Shown here: positions 17,519 through 28,990 of the stretch, piece by piece
How the letters are laid out: each line of letters opens with the position of its first letter
How positions within the stretch are numbered: the first letter of the stretch is position 1
NCBI RefSeq assembly: GCF_000705555.1
Contig: NZ_JMQN01000057.1
Coordinates: 248,001 to 312,000 of the forward strand
Reading direction: 5' to 3'
DNA from: Marinobacterium lacunae
GTDB lineage: Bacteria; Pseudomonadota; Gammaproteobacteria; Pseudomonadales; Balneatricaceae
DNA: 64,000 bases
The notes under the pieces: model-generated
What the model was told of the DNA's origin: nothing
The model's input: the letters and a program-made list of their open reading frames with translations, nothing else
Database searches by the model: none
Program-made: the position numbers and the translations under genes

Positions 17519-18445
17519 ATGAGCTCACCTCTGACTCTGGATGCCCTGCGCATCCTCGATGCGATCGATCGGCGCAAAAGTTTTGCCGCCGCGGCCGAGG
17601 AGCTATACCGCGTCCCATCTGCCGTGTCCTATACGATCAACAAACTGGAAGACGATCTCGGTATCAAGCTGTTTGACCGCAGCAAGCGAAAGGCCGAACT
17701 GACCGCAGTCGGCCGTCTAGTGCTTGATCAGGGCAGACAGATACTGACAGCCAGTGAGGAACTCACCGTACTCGCGCGTCAAGCGGCCGGAGGCTGGGAG
17801 GCGGAACTGCGCATATGCGTGGATTCCGCCTTGGGTTTCGACGCGGTATATGACTTGATTGGCCAGTTTCAGGCCCTGCAGCCGCGAACCGAGATCAGGC
17901 TAATGGAGGAGGTTCTCACCGGCACCTGGGATGCATTGAACTCACAACGCTGCGACCTTGTCATCGGTGCCGCAGGCGAGCCACCCGGACAGGGCTTTTC
18001 AACACTGCCGCTGGGCGAGGTGGCGTTCGAGTTCGCCGTCTCCATCGACCACCCGCTCACGCAGATACCACAACCGCTATCCATGGACTCGATACGCCAG
18101 TACCCCACCGTGGTCGTTGCCGACAGTTCACGATATCTGCCAACCCGATCATCCGGTCTGCTCGATGGGCGCAGCCGGATCGTCGTCGACTCGCTTCAGC
18201 GTAAAATTGATCTGCAGGCTCGCGGGCTCGGTGTCGGCTACCTGCCACTGAACCTGATCCAGCGGGAGTTGCAGGACGGCACTCTGCAGATCATCAAACT
18301 GGTGGATACCCGTCCCGCGCAACAGTTTTGTGCCGCGTGGCACAACAGCAACCGTGGCAAGGCACTTGCTTGGTTTATCGAGCGGCTTCAACACATGACG
18401 TTCGATTCACGTCTGGGATTGATTGCCGATCGCCCCGGGGACTAA
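17519..18445 (+). CDS. LysR family transcriptional regulator (pirin/DoxX-linked)
   Basis: A 308-residue LysR regulator. The N-terminal winged helix-turn-helix (about 1-60) reads SLTLDALRILDAIDRRKSFA-like with VPSAVSYTINKLEDDLGIKLFDRS, and the rest is a type 2 periplasmic-binding-fold effector domain. It is divergent from the DoxX-pirin operon, the usual target arrangement. No strong ribosome binding site precedes the ATG, and GGAG lies more than 30 bases upstream. The effector is unknown. Its 3' end overlaps the next LysR gene (convergent) by four bases. Confidence 0.88.
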   Translation: MSSPLTLDALRILDAIDRRKSFAAAAEELYRVPSAVSYTINKLEDDLGIKLFDRSKRKAELTAVGRLVLDQGRQILTASEELTVLARQAAGGWEAELRICVDSALGFDAVYDLIGQFQALQPRTEIRLMEEVLTGTWDALNSQRCDLVIGAAGEPPGQGFSTLPLGEVAFEFAVSIDHPLTQIPQPLSMDSIRQYPTVVVADSSRYLPTRSSGLLDGRSRIVVDSLQRKIDLQARGLGVGYLPLNLIQRELQDGTLQIIKLVDTRPAQQFCAAWHNSNRGKALAWFIERLQHMTFDSRLGLIADRPGD

Positions 18446-19362
18446 GCCGTCTCGGACGTTTCTGACTCGGTAACTACCGCCATAGACGCCCCCCAGAGCG
18501 TCTGGACACTCTCACGCAATGCGATAAGTGCCGGCTCCCGAGCGCGCTGTTTAAGCATGACCAGATTTATCGACATGCCAGGCACAGCGCCGTGCCAGCA
18601 CACGCCATAGCCCTCGCTTACCGCACGCTCGGCATCATCGACCCTGACGACAGACAAACCGACCTCTGCCCGGATAAGGGTTCGTATAGCATCTTCGTTA
18701 TCGCACCAGACGATCTGCCTAGGCAGCTGAGTACCCGATTCAAACAGCGCCTCGAACAGCAGATAGAAGGGACACCCCGGCGTGGTATACACCCAGGGCA
18801 ACTGGGCGATCTGCTCAAGAGATGCACCGGCGATACGCTCTGCCCAGGCTTTCGGTGCGATGATCCTCATCTCCACCTCGCCCAGCGGTGTCACCTCCAT
18901 ATCGGCAGCACGGCAGGGCCCGAACATGAACCCTGCATCAAGCTCATCGTGACGCAGCTCATTGAGCACTCTGCCACTGCTGCTTTGAAGAAAATGGGGC
19001 ACCAGCTGCGCGTGACGCGCGGCGATCAGCTGATATAACTCCCCCACCCTCAGATATTCGTAATCGGTGTGCATCCCCACACGCAACTCACCGACAAGCT
19101 CTTCGCGCAGACGCGACGCCTTGATACGCAGTTGATCGGCAGCATTCAGGGTCAGCTTCGCCTGCTCATACAACTGCCGACCGGATTGGGTCAGCAGCAT
19201 GCCCCGAGGCGTGCGCGAGAACAGCTGCACACCCAACTCTTCTTCCAGCGCCTTGATCTGCGCGCTTATGGCAGGCTGGCTGGTAAAGAGCGCCTGAGAC
19301 GCACGTGTAAGGTTGCCCTCGTCGGCAACCTTCACAAAGGTTTTTAAATGGTAGAGTTCCAT
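18442..19362 (-). CDS. LysR family transcriptional regulator
   Basis: A 306-residue LysR regulator with the helix-turn-helix MELYHLKTFVKVADEGNLTRA at the N-terminus, the recognition segment TSQPAISAQIKALEEELGVQLFSR, and an effector-binding domain from about residue 90. It is convergent with the preceding LysR gene and divergent from the small DUF1127 gene, which it may control. The regulon and ligand cannot be told from sequence. Confidence 0.88.
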   Translation of the reverse strand: MELYHLKTFVKVADEGNLTRASQALFTSQPAISAQIKALEEELGVQLFSRTPRGMLLTQSGRQLYEQAKLTLNAADQLRIKASRLREELVGELRVGMHTDYEYLRVGELYQLIAARHAQLVPHFLQSSSGRVLNELRHDELDAGFMFGPCRAADMEVTPLGEVEMRIIAPKAWAERIAGASLEQIAQLPWVYTTPGCPFYLLFEALFESGTQLPRQIVWCDNEDAIRTLIRAEVGLSVVRVDDAERAVSEGYGVCWHGAVPGMSINLVMLKQRAREPALIALRESVQTLWGASMAVVTESETSETA

Positions 19363-19526
19363 CGCGCGCTCTCCTGCGAGTCAATCGTTATCCCTACCCG
19401 GATTAAAGCACAGCCGCCCCTATCTGACCCATCACGATTCCTGATCGCCCCCTTCCAGACAAACGATTGGATCGGTTTCGTCAGGCTCTCTAGTCTGGAA
19501 TCCTGAACAGAACAGGAGTGATCGAC

Positions 19527-19745
19527 ATGAACTGCGCAACCAACACTTTCGAGCCCGCCGGCCTCCAACCGAAACGGATCGAACGCGCTCGCCCAATCAG
19601 CGGGCTCTTAAAAACGCTTCTCCTGTGGCACCAGCGCGCCCGCCAAAGACGCCGACTGTTGGCACTGCCGCCACACATGCTGAAAGATATCGGTATCAGT
19701 AAGGCAGATGCGGTACATGAAGCCAGCAAGCCTTTCTGGAAATGA
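19527..19745 (+). CDS. DUF1127 (YjiS-like) small protein
   Basis: A 72-residue protein whose C-terminal half matches DUF1127: an arginine-rich helix (LLLWHQRARQRRRLLALPPHML) followed by KDIGISKADAVHEASKPFW. Small DUF1127 proteins bind RNA or take part in phosphate and RNA metabolism in some Alphaproteobacteria; here the role is unknown. ATG at 19527 lies eight bases after AGGAG and is preferred to GTG at 19518, which overlaps that site. It is divergent from a LysR regulator, and a strong hairpin follows 46 bases after the stop. Confidence 0.8.
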   Translation: MNCATNTFEPAGLQPKRIERARPISGLLKTLLLWHQRARQRRRLLALPPHMLKDIGISKADAVHEASKPFWK

Positions 19746-19791
19746 TGACAGCCGAGCGAGCGGCTAAGTCCGGAGCACGCGGGAAAACTCA

Positions 19792-19828
19792 CACCGGTGG
19801 AGGCTAAAAGGGAAAGCCTGCACCGGTG
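19792..19828. repeat. Long stem-loop after the DUF1127 gene
   Basis: A 14-base arm at 19792-19805 (CACCGGTGGAGGCT) pairs with 19815-19828 (AGCCTGCACCGGTG), with one G-G mismatch. No T-run follows on either strand, so it may be an mRNA-stabilising hairpin or a Rho-assisted end between the convergent DUF1127 and Tsx-like genes. Confidence 0.5.
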
Positions 19829-19872
19829 CGTCATGATCAACTCGCTCCAACCTGAGCGATCCTATCAAACGA

Positions 19873-20589
19873 TCAGAAGTGCCACTTCAGCAGCAACGAA
19901 GGGTTGCGCTCATCAACACCCTTGATACCGAACTTGTTGTTCCAGTGGGCATACTCAACGCCGACATACACCGGCGATTTGGCGCCGAACAGCTTGCCGG
20001 CATTCCACTTAAGCTGAGAGGTGAAGTTCATTTCCGCGGCATGATCGGACTCCGCAGTGGACCAATCGAGGAACCCGTCATAGAGGAACTCGGCACTGCC
20101 CAGTTCAAACGGCAGGCCCCAGGTCAGGGTCATCTGCTGATCGTCATCTACGTTCTCGTTGTTAACCTGGTAAAGGTTGACGTTGAAATAACTAAAACCC
20201 GGCACATCCAGACTAACCCCAACACCGCCGAGGTAGTTGTCAAAACCTTCACCGCTCTCCCATGTTCCCGCCAGCAGCACATCCTTCACCGGTCCGAACG
20301 ACAAATCTCGCCCACTGACACGGCCCAAGCTCAGGCGCGGCGACAACTCCATGTAGTTTTCGGTGTAGCCATTGGATGATTTCAAACGATCGAGAAAGAA
20401 GAAATTATCGCCCCAGCTGTGACCGCTGGCGTGTTCAACCGTCACCACCTGGCGATCATCATCCCCCACCTCATACTCGCTGCCGTTCAGGTAGGTCAGG
20501 CTGAACGAACTCCAGAGCTGCTCGGCAGACACCGACGTGGACAGAATCGCACCCGAGACAATACAGGCCGCTGTTGTTTTGATTTTCAT
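19873..20589 (-). CDS. Tsx-like nucleoside-specific outer-membrane channel
   Basis: A 238-residue outer-membrane barrel. The signal peptide ends at SVSA-EQ (residue 22), and the mature protein alternates amphipathic strands and closes with LLLKWHF, a terminal phenylalanine. The WSSFSLTYLNG opening and acidic loops resemble the Tsx/DUF5020 nucleoside-channel family. It lies upstream of 8-oxoguanine deaminase and a purine permease, so it probably lets nucleosides or purine bases cross the outer membrane. Family assignment is good; substrate range is inferred. Confidence 0.78.
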   Translation of the reverse strand: MKIKTTAACIVSGAILSTSVSAEQLWSSFSLTYLNGSEYEVGDDDRQVVTVEHASGHSWGDNFFFLDRLKSSNGYTENYMELSPRLSLGRVSGRDLSFGPVKDVLLAGTWESGEGFDNYLGGVGVSLDVPGFSYFNVNLYQVNNENVDDDQQMTLTWGLPFELGSAEFLYDGFLDWSTAESDHAAEMNFTSQLKWNAGKLFGAKSPVYVGVEYAHWNNKFGIKGVDERNPSLLLKWHF

Positions 20590-20768
20590 GGTTTACGTCA
20601 TCCTTCGTTTTTATTTTGAAATGCTGATGTTTATGAACAGTTGCGGAGCGCTGGGAAGACGAAGCCCTGCCGGCCCATAAGAGGCCAGCATCGCTGAAGT
20701 TTTCCCGGGGAATTACGTCAGGCTAAAAGTGCGAGAGGCACACCTGTCGACAAGTATTTTGGCCGCTA

Positions 20769-22115
20769 TCAAGCGGCCAGTTTGCGGGCCAGGCTGTTCT
20801 GGCGTGCGATCAGCGCGTGCAGATCAAAGCCGTTGATAGCGCCATCCGTCACCCGCCACTGCCCCGCCACCATCACTCGGTCAGCCTGATGCGCACCGCA
20901 CAACACCAAAGCCGCCAGTGGATCGCCGGCACCGGCAAAGCGCAGCTCATCCAGTCGGAACAGCGCAATATCCGCCTGCATACCCACCTTGAGAGCGCCC
21001 AGGTCGTTGCGACCAAGGCAGCGCGCAGATCCTTCGGTAGCCCAAGAGAGCACTTTCTGATGGGTAATCTCCGAAGCGTTATAACGCAGGCGGCCGAGCA
21101 AAAACGCTTGCCGCACTTCCTGAATCATGTTGGAGCCATCATTGGAGGCCGAGCCGTCCACACCCAGCCCCACGGGGCTTCCGGCACGCTCAAGATCCAG
21201 CGTCGGGCAGAGCCCTGAGGCCAGCAGCATGTTGGATGAAGGACAGTGACCGATACCGGTGCCGGCAGCGCCAAGACGACGAATCTCGTCTTCATTGAAA
21301 TGAATGCCGTGGGCCAGCCAGACCCGGTCGCTGAGCCAGCCGACTTTCTCGAGATAGTCGAGTGGACGCAGACCAAACATCTTTTCGCAGAATGCGGTCT
21401 CGTCATGAGTTTCGGCGAGGTGAGTGTGCAGGCGCACATCGTGCTTTTCAGCCAGCTGCGCACTGGCTTTCATCAGGCTTTCGCTGACAGAAAACGGGGA
21501 ACAGGGAGCCAACGCAACGCGGCTCATCGCGCCGGGCTCAGCCTGGTGATAGCGCTGAATCAACCGCTCGCTGTCAGCCAGAATACTGTCTTCATCCTGC
21601 ACCGTGCTCTGCGGCGGTAAGCCGCCGTCATCTTCACCCAGGCTCATGGAACCGCGCGTCAGGTGAACACGCATGCCCATCTTCTCAGCCTGTGCCATCT
21701 GGATATCGATGGCATTTTCCAATCCCTGAGGGAACAGGTAGTGATGATCGCTCGCAGTGGTGCATCCAGAGAGCAGGAGCTCGGCCAGTGCCACCTGGGT
21801 CGACACCTCGATCATCTCCTCCCCGAGTCTCGCCCAAACCGGATAGAGGCTTTTCAGCCAGCTGAACAGGGATTTGTTCAACGCTCCTGGAAAGGCGCGG
21901 GTCAGCGTCTGATAAAAGTGGTGGTGGCTGTTGATCAGCCCCGGAAGCAGCACATGCTCGCGGGCGTCGAAGACCTCATCGACCGGTGCGGTAGGTGTAT
22001 CGCCAGCAGCCAGCACCTCGACAATGCACGGCCCTTCGATCACCACACCACCTGCACTCGCTTCATCCAGGGTCGCCAAAGGCGATTTAATCCAGACACG
22101 TCGGGAAGCGTTCAC
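20769..22115 (-). CDS. 8-oxoguanine deaminase
   Basis: Amidohydrolase-superfamily enzyme that deaminates 8-oxoguanine to urate, feeding the urate pathway directly. The 448 residues carry metal motifs GLINSHHHFYQ (near residue 63), HTHLAETHDE, LAHGIHF and GLGVDGSASND with the catalytic Asp. The ASDHHYLFPQG and HCPSSNMLLASG segments are typical of the Pseudomonas 8-oxoguanine deaminase rather than of triazine hydrolases, its close relatives. GTG at 22115, preceded by TTGGAGT, is chosen over an upstream start at 22196 that would overlap the permease gene. It follows the purine permease on the same strand. Confidence 0.86.
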   Translation of the reverse strand: MNASRRVWIKSPLATLDEASAGGVVIEGPCIVEVLAAGDTPTAPVDEVFDAREHVLLPGLINSHHHFYQTLTRAFPGALNKSLFSWLKSLYPVWARLGEEMIEVSTQVALAELLLSGCTTASDHHYLFPQGLENAIDIQMAQAEKMGMRVHLTRGSMSLGEDDGGLPPQSTVQDEDSILADSERLIQRYHQAEPGAMSRVALAPCSPFSVSESLMKASAQLAEKHDVRLHTHLAETHDETAFCEKMFGLRPLDYLEKVGWLSDRVWLAHGIHFNEDEIRRLGAAGTGIGHCPSSNMLLASGLCPTLDLERAGSPVGLGVDGSASNDGSNMIQEVRQAFLLGRLRYNASEITHQKVLSWATEGSARCLGRNDLGALKVGMQADIALFRLDELRFAGAGDPLAALVLCGAHQADRVMVAGQWRVTDGAINGFDLHALIARQNSLARKLAA

Positions 22116-22146
22116 TGAGTTACTCCAATTTTTCAGTTGCGTTTGA

Positions 22147-23598
22147 TTAGCTGTTTGTCGGGCTGGATACCGCCGCACGGGGAACTTCACGGGCACCCCC
22201 TATATCACCGCTGGTATCGGCTGCTGCTTCAACAGGTTCCTCGACTCTTTCTGGCACTCCATCAAGATGGTGCGGCAGCAGGAAGTTAAGAATAATTGCA
22301 GACAGTGCACCGATAGTCAGCGGCGAACCGATGATGTTTTTCAGATCCTGCGGCATGGCCGAGAGCACTTCCGGCACACCAGCCACACCCAGCCCCATGC
22401 CGATGGAGATTGCGCAGATCAGCATATTGCGCCGGTTCAGACCCGCCTCGGCGATGATCTTGACCCCGGCCATCGCAACGGTACCGAACATAATCAGCGT
22501 GGCACCACCCAATACGGGCTTCGGCATCTGCTGCAACACACCGCCGATGATTGGGAACAGGCCCAATATTGCCAGAATTGCAGCGATGAACAGCGCCACA
22601 TGACGGCTGGCCACACCGGTCAGCTGAATCACACCATTATTCTGGCTAAAGGTGGTCATCGGAAGGCTGTTCAGAGACGATGCGATGGCAGAGTTCACGC
22701 CGTCGGCCAAAACACCTGCCTTGATCCGCTTGATGTAAACAGGACCCTCTACCGGCTGTTTCGACACCATGCTGTTGGCGGTCAGGTCACCGGTAGTTTC
22801 CAGCGCGGTAATGACATAGATGATCGCAATCGGCAGGAACGCGGCGAAGTCGAAGCTGAACCCGTATTTGAACGGCACGGGAATGGCGATCAGCGACAGT
22901 TCGCTCAAACCGCTGAAGTCCACCTTACCGATCGACCAGGAGGCGATAAACCCAAGGGTCAGGCCGATAATCACCGCACTCAGACGCAGCATGTGCACTT
23001 GGAAGCGGTTAAAAATGACGATGGTGATCAGCACCAGACCCGCAAGCGCCAGATTGACCGGCGCCCCCAGATCCGGAGCACCGAAGCCGCCGGCGATATC
23101 GGTCATCGATACTTTTATCAGCGACAAGCCGATCAGGGTAATGATGGTGCCAGTCACCACCGGTGTAATGATATGACGCAGCTTATCGATGAACCGGCTC
23201 AGGACAATCTCGACAAACGCGGCCAGGAAGCAGACCCCGAAGATGGTTGAGAGTATCTCCTCCGGCCCGCCGCCGTTGCCCTTGACGATAAAGCCAGCGG
23301 CCAGAATAGAACTGAGGAAGGCGAAGCTGGTGCCCTGTACACAAAGTAGACCGGAACCCACCGGCCCGATCCGGCGCGCCTGAATAAAGGTGCCGATACC
23401 GGAGACGATCAGCGCCATGCTCACCAGATAGGGCACTTCACTGCCTAAGCCCAAAACGCCACCCACAATCAGGGTTGGTGTGATGATACCGATAAAACTC
23501 GCCAGCACATGCTGAAGCGCAGCAAAAACCGATACCGAGAAGCGTGGTTTGTCATCCAGTCCGAAGACCAGGTCGATCGTAGAGTCGTGCTTTGCCAT
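22147..23598 (-). CDS. NCS2 family xanthine/urate permease
   Basis: Inner-membrane purine:cation symporter of the nucleobase-ascorbate (NCS2) family, 483 residues with about 12-14 membrane helices. The signature SQNNGVIQLTGVASRH near residue 310 and ALETTGDLTANSMVS just before it line the substrate site and resemble xanthine/urate carriers (UacT, XanQ). It is transcribed with 8-oxoguanine deaminase, 31 bases apart, and is divergent from xdhA, so it probably imports xanthine, urate or a related oxopurine. Exact specificity cannot be read from sequence. Confidence 0.85.
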   Translation of the reverse strand: MAKHDSTIDLVFGLDDKPRFSVSVFAALQHVLASFIGIITPTLIVGGVLGLGSEVPYLVSMALIVSGIGTFIQARRIGPVGSGLLCVQGTSFAFLSSILAAGFIVKGNGGGPEEILSTIFGVCFLAAFVEIVLSRFIDKLRHIITPVVTGTIITLIGLSLIKVSMTDIAGGFGAPDLGAPVNLALAGLVLITIVIFNRFQVHMLRLSAVIIGLTLGFIASWSIGKVDFSGLSELSLIAIPVPFKYGFSFDFAAFLPIAIIYVITALETTGDLTANSMVSKQPVEGPVYIKRIKAGVLADGVNSAIASSLNSLPMTTFSQNNGVIQLTGVASRHVALFIAAILAILGLFPIIGGVLQQMPKPVLGGATLIMFGTVAMAGVKIIAEAGLNRRNMLICAISIGMGLGVAGVPEVLSAMPQDLKNIIGSPLTIGALSAIILNFLLPHHLDGVPERVEEPVEAAADTSGDIGGAREVPRAAVSSPTNS

Positions 23599-24222
23599 TG
23601 TGAAAATACCCTAGTTATTTTTTTTGGTCTTTCACCTGCCCCGTTCACGCATGAACAGAAACAAGCGAAATAGTCACAAACGTTGCAAGTAGGCTTTCAA
23701 CCCGCAGGACTGAAACCTAACCGAACGATCAGGTATTGTCCACAATATGAGCATCCATTTGTATTCACTATATGAAAGGCACCCTCCGCTCTCGACCCAC
23801 CTCTGAAAAAGCACTTATTTTTCAATCAATAAAAGACTCATGCTCGTGACATGGCCTGATACGTCCCCCCGAGCAAAAACCGTAAAGATTAGCATTCTGT
23901 CGGGCAGAGCCAGACAAATCAGAGTCATTACCAGACCTCAAGATGTACACAAATCACTATGAAAAAAAGTATACGAAATGTAAGCAAACGCAGTTTGACG
24001 GTAATATCCTTTATAAAACCCCAAAATACATATCTATATACCTGCGAAAACAACATTTTTCATAATTTTTGACTAGATACGCACATATAAAACTAACTCC
24101 AAGGTCAATTTTAAAGTTGACTCCAAGGTCAGCTTTTACTTTAATCAGCCCATACCCAACGAGCACGAGCCCCGCGACAAATACGGCTCCGCAATAAACA
24201 TAAGTAAAGAAGGAGGCCCTCC
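23599..24222. promoter_or_regulatory. Divergent control region of the permease/deaminase and xdhABC operons
   Basis: A 624-base AT-rich gap without a protein gene. It contains GntR-type palindromes (TTGTCCACAA at 23736-23745, ATGTACACAA at 23943-23952), a TTCAC-TAT-ATGAA motif (23764-23776), two TGACTCCAAGGTCA-type sites (24094-24107 and 24118-24131) and a likely xdhA promoter (24117-24145). The same motifs recur near the AzgA-type permease, puuE and bhcA/bhcR. Confidence 0.6.
24117..24145 (+). promoter_or_regulatory. Likely xdhA promoter overlapped by an operator
   Basis: TTGACT at 24117-24122 and TTTAAT at 24140-24145 form a sigma-70 type pair with a 17-base spacer. The palindromic site TGACTCCAAGGTCA (24118-24131) covers the -35, and a second copy with one arm altered (TAACTCCAAGGTCA, 24094-24107) lies 24 bases upstream. 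The geometry suits repression. Confidence 0.55.
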
Positions 24223-25654
<1,432 letters not shown>

Positions 25655-25662
<8 letters not shown>

Positions 25663-28048
25663 TCATCATCAGAACAAGAAAAGCTACGCCGAAATGCTGG
25701 AACTGGTTAAACAGGACCTGACCACCGGCGTCGGCCGCAGCGTCAAGCATGAGAGTGCGGCAAAGCAGGTCAGCGGCGAAGCGGTCTATGTCGACGACCG
25801 CCTCGAGTTCCCCAACCAGCTGCACGTCTATGCTCGCATGTCGGACAAGGCCCACGCCCGCATCACCAAACTGGATGTGAGCCCCTGCTACGACTTCCCC
25901 GGTGTGGCGATCGCCATCACCGCCAAGGATGTACCGGGTCAGCTGGATATCGGCGCCGTCCTGCCCGGCGATCCGCTCCTGGCCGACGGTCTGGTCGAGT
26001 ACTACGGCCAGCCGGTCCTGGCGGTTGCCGCCAACGATCTGGACACCGCGCGTAAAGCGGCGATGGCCGCCATCGTCGAGTACGAGGAGCTGGAGCCGGT
26101 ACTCTCGGTCGAACAGGCGCTGGAGCAGGAACACTTCGTCAGCGAGCCGCATACCCACAAACGGGGCGATTCCGCTGCGGCACTGGCCGGCGCACAGCAC
26201 AGGATCACCGGTCAGGCCCATATCGGCGGTCAGGAGCACTTCTACCTGGAGACCCAGATCTCCTCGGTGGTGCCCACCGAAGATGGCGGCATGATCGTGT
26301 TCACCTCCAGCCAGAACCCCACCGAGGTGCAGAAGCTGGTAGCCGAGGTGCTCGGCGTCTCCTTCAACAAGATACAGATCGACATGCGCCGCATGGGCGG
26401 CGGTTTCGGTGGCAAAGAGACCCAGGCCGCGGGCCCGGCCTGTATCGCTGCCGTGGTCGCCCACCACACCCGTCGTCCGGCGAAGATGCGTCTGCCGCGC
26501 ATGGAAGACATGATGATGACCGGCAAGCGTCACCCCTTCTTCAACCAGTACGAGGTCGGTTTCGATGACAATGGCCTCATTACCGGTTGCGAGATGAAGC
26601 TGGCCGGTAACTGCGGCTACTCGCCGGACCTGTCCAACTCCATCGTCGACCGCGCCATGTTCCACAGCGATAACGGCTACTACCTGGGTGACGCCACCAT
26701 CACCGGCTACCGCTGCAAGACCAACCTGGCCTCCAACACCGCCTACCGCGGTTTCGGCGGTCCCCAGGGTCTGATCATGCCGGAGATCATTCTGGACGAT
26801 ATCGCCCGTCGCCTGGGCAAGGATCCGCTGGAGGTGCGCAAGCTCAACCTGTACGGCGGCGAAGGCAGGGATACCACCCACTACTACCAGAAGGTGGAGG
26901 ACAACGCCCTGCCGCAGATGATCGATGACCTGGAACGGAGCAGCGACTACCAGGCTCGCCGCCAGGCGATCCGCGAGTTCAACGCCAAGAGTCCGATCCT
27001 GAAGAAGGGTCTGGCACTGACGCCGGTGAAATTCGGTATCTCGTTTACCGCCACCTTCCTGAACCAGGCCGGGGCGCTGATCCACATCTACACCGATGGC
27101 AGCATCCATCTGAACCATGGCGGTACCGAGATGGGCCAGGGGCTGAACACCAAGGTTGCCCAAGTGGTGGCCGAGGAGTTCCAGGTCGACTTCGACACCA
27201 TCCAGATCACCGCCACCAATACCGACAAGGTGCCGAACACCTCGCCGACGGCGGCCTCCTCCGGTGCCGACCTGAACGGCAAGGCGGCGCAGAACGCGGC
27301 GCGCACCATCAAGCAGCGTCTGGTCGAGTTCGCCGCCCGTCACTTCAACGTGACCGAGGAGGATGTCACCTTCCGCAACAACCATGTGCTGATCCGCGAT
27401 GAGGTGATGCCGTTCGCCGAGTTTATCCAGCTGGCGTATTTCAACCAGATCTCGCTGTCGAGCACCGGTTTCTACCGCACGCCGAAGATCTACTACGACC
27501 GCGACACCGCCCGTGGCCGCCCGTTCTACTACTACGCCTACGGCTGCGCCTGCAGCGAAGTGGTGGTCGACACCCTGACCGGCGAGTACAAGATCCTGCG
27601 CGCCGACATCCTGCACGACGTGGGTGCCTCGCTGAACCCGGCAATCGATATCGGCCAGGTCGAAGGGGCCTTCGTCCAGGGCGCGGGCTGGCTGACCTCG
27701 GAGGAACTGGTCTGGAACGACAAGGGCCGGCTGATGACCTCGGGCCCGGCCAGCTACAAGATCCCGGCGGTCACCGATATGCCGATCGACTTCCGCGTGC
27801 GACTGGTGGAGAACCGCAAGAACGCCGAGGACACCGTGTACCACTCCAAGGCGGTCGGCGAGCCCCCGTTCATGCTCGGTATCTCCGTGTTCTGCGCCAT
27901 CAAGGACGCCATCGCCAGTGTCGCCGATTACCGGGTCAGCCCGGCCATCGATGCACCGGCCACCCCTGAGCGAGTGCTCTGGGCGATCCGCGATATGGAG
28001 CAGCACCAGCAGCAGGCCCGCACTGCAGCGGTTGCCGAGACCGTATAA
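25655..28048 (+). CDS. xdhB: Xanthine dehydrogenase molybdopterin-binding large subunit
   Basis: Catalytic subunit that hydroxylates hypoxanthine and xanthine at its molybdenum cofactor. At 797 residues it has the usual bacterial XdhB length. Visible motifs are MGGGFGGKETQ near 246, the AYRGFGGPQG loop, GGTEMGQGLNTK, and KAVGEPPFMLG near 732, which contains the catalytic glutamate. It sits between xdhA and the maturation gene xdhC. The strong codon bias of this GC-rich gene leaves long open frames on the opposite strand, which are not genes. Confidence 0.96.
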
Positions 28049-28099
28049 CCCGGCACCCACGACAATAAAAACCGCTAATACGAGCAGGGGAGCAGAACG

Positions 28100-28927
28100 A
28101 TGAACAGCGAGTGGATCAAGGCCCTGAACCGACTTGAAGCCGACGCCACCCCGGCGGTGATGATCACCGTCGTGGATGAACGCGGCTCCACCCCGCGCAA
28201 TGCCGGTGCCAAGATGGTGGTCAGCGAAGCGGAACGCTTCGACACCATCGGCGGCGGCCATCTGGAGCACAAGGCGATCAAGATCGCCCGCGCCATGCTC
28301 GTGGAGAAGCAGACCCAGCCGCGGCTGGAACGCTTCTCCCTCGGCGCCAGCCTGGGGCAGTGCTGCGGCGGGGCCACCACGCTGCTGTTCGAACCGCTCA
28401 ATGCCGGTATCGTGCAGATCGCCCTGTTCGGTGCCGGCCATGTGGCCCGTGCGCTGGTGCCGATCCTGGCCACCCTGCCCTGCCGCATCCGCTGGATCGA
28501 CTCCCGCGAGGATGAATTTCCCGCATCCCTCCCCGAGGGGGTGGAGAAGGTGGTCAACGAGTTCCCGGTGGACGAGATCAAGACGCAAGCGGCGGACAGC
28601 TACTTTATCGTGATGACCCATAACCACCAGCTCGATCAGGAACTGACCGAAGCGATATTGAAGCGCAACGACTTCAAATACTTCGGCCTGATCGGCTCAC
28701 AGACCAAGCGCAAGAAGTTCGAGCATCGGCTGAAGGCCAAGGGCTTTGACGACGCGCAGTTAGAACGCATGACCTGTCCCATGGGCATACCGGAGGTCAA
28801 AGGCAAGCTGCCCGCCGAGATCGCCGTCTCCGTGGCTGGAGAGGTGATCGCCCAGTACAACGCCACGTTCGGGGCTGAAACGCACCCCCGTATCGAAACA
28901 AATGCAGTGGAGCGGCTCGCGGTCTGA
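28100..28927 (+). CDS. xdhC: Xanthine dehydrogenase accessory protein XdhC
   Basis: Binds molybdenum cofactor, promotes its sulfuration and inserts it into XdhB. The 275 residues show the XdhC/CoxI N-terminal domain (VTVVDERGSTPRNAGAKMVV, GGGHLEHKA, the SLGQCCGG cysteines) and a C-terminal Rossmann-like domain (FGAGHVARALVPIL, then IGSQTKRKKFEHRL). It lies 51 bases after xdhB with a ribosome binding site (GCAGGGGAG) and completes the xdhABC operon. Confidence 0.93.
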   Translation: MNSEWIKALNRLEADATPAVMITVVDERGSTPRNAGAKMVVSEAERFDTIGGGHLEHKAIKIARAMLVEKQTQPRLERFSLGASLGQCCGGATTLLFEPLNAGIVQIALFGAGHVARALVPILATLPCRIRWIDSREDEFPASLPEGVEKVVNEFPVDEIKTQAADSYFIVMTHNHQLDQELTEAILKRNDFKYFGLIGSQTKRKKFEHRLKAKGFDDAQLERMTCPMGIPEVKGKLPAEIAVSVAGEVIAQYNATFGAETHPRIETNAVERLAV

Positions 28928-28990
28928 ATCGCAGCGTCCAACTGCCCCTTACCCGTACTGTTCAGCTAAGTACAAACGGAAACTACCGAC

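Noticed and set aside
22267-23250. A 327-codon plus-strand open frame
   Set aside because: It is antisense to the NCS2 permease; the Gln/His/Arg/Asp-rich translation mirrors hydrophobic codons of the real gene.
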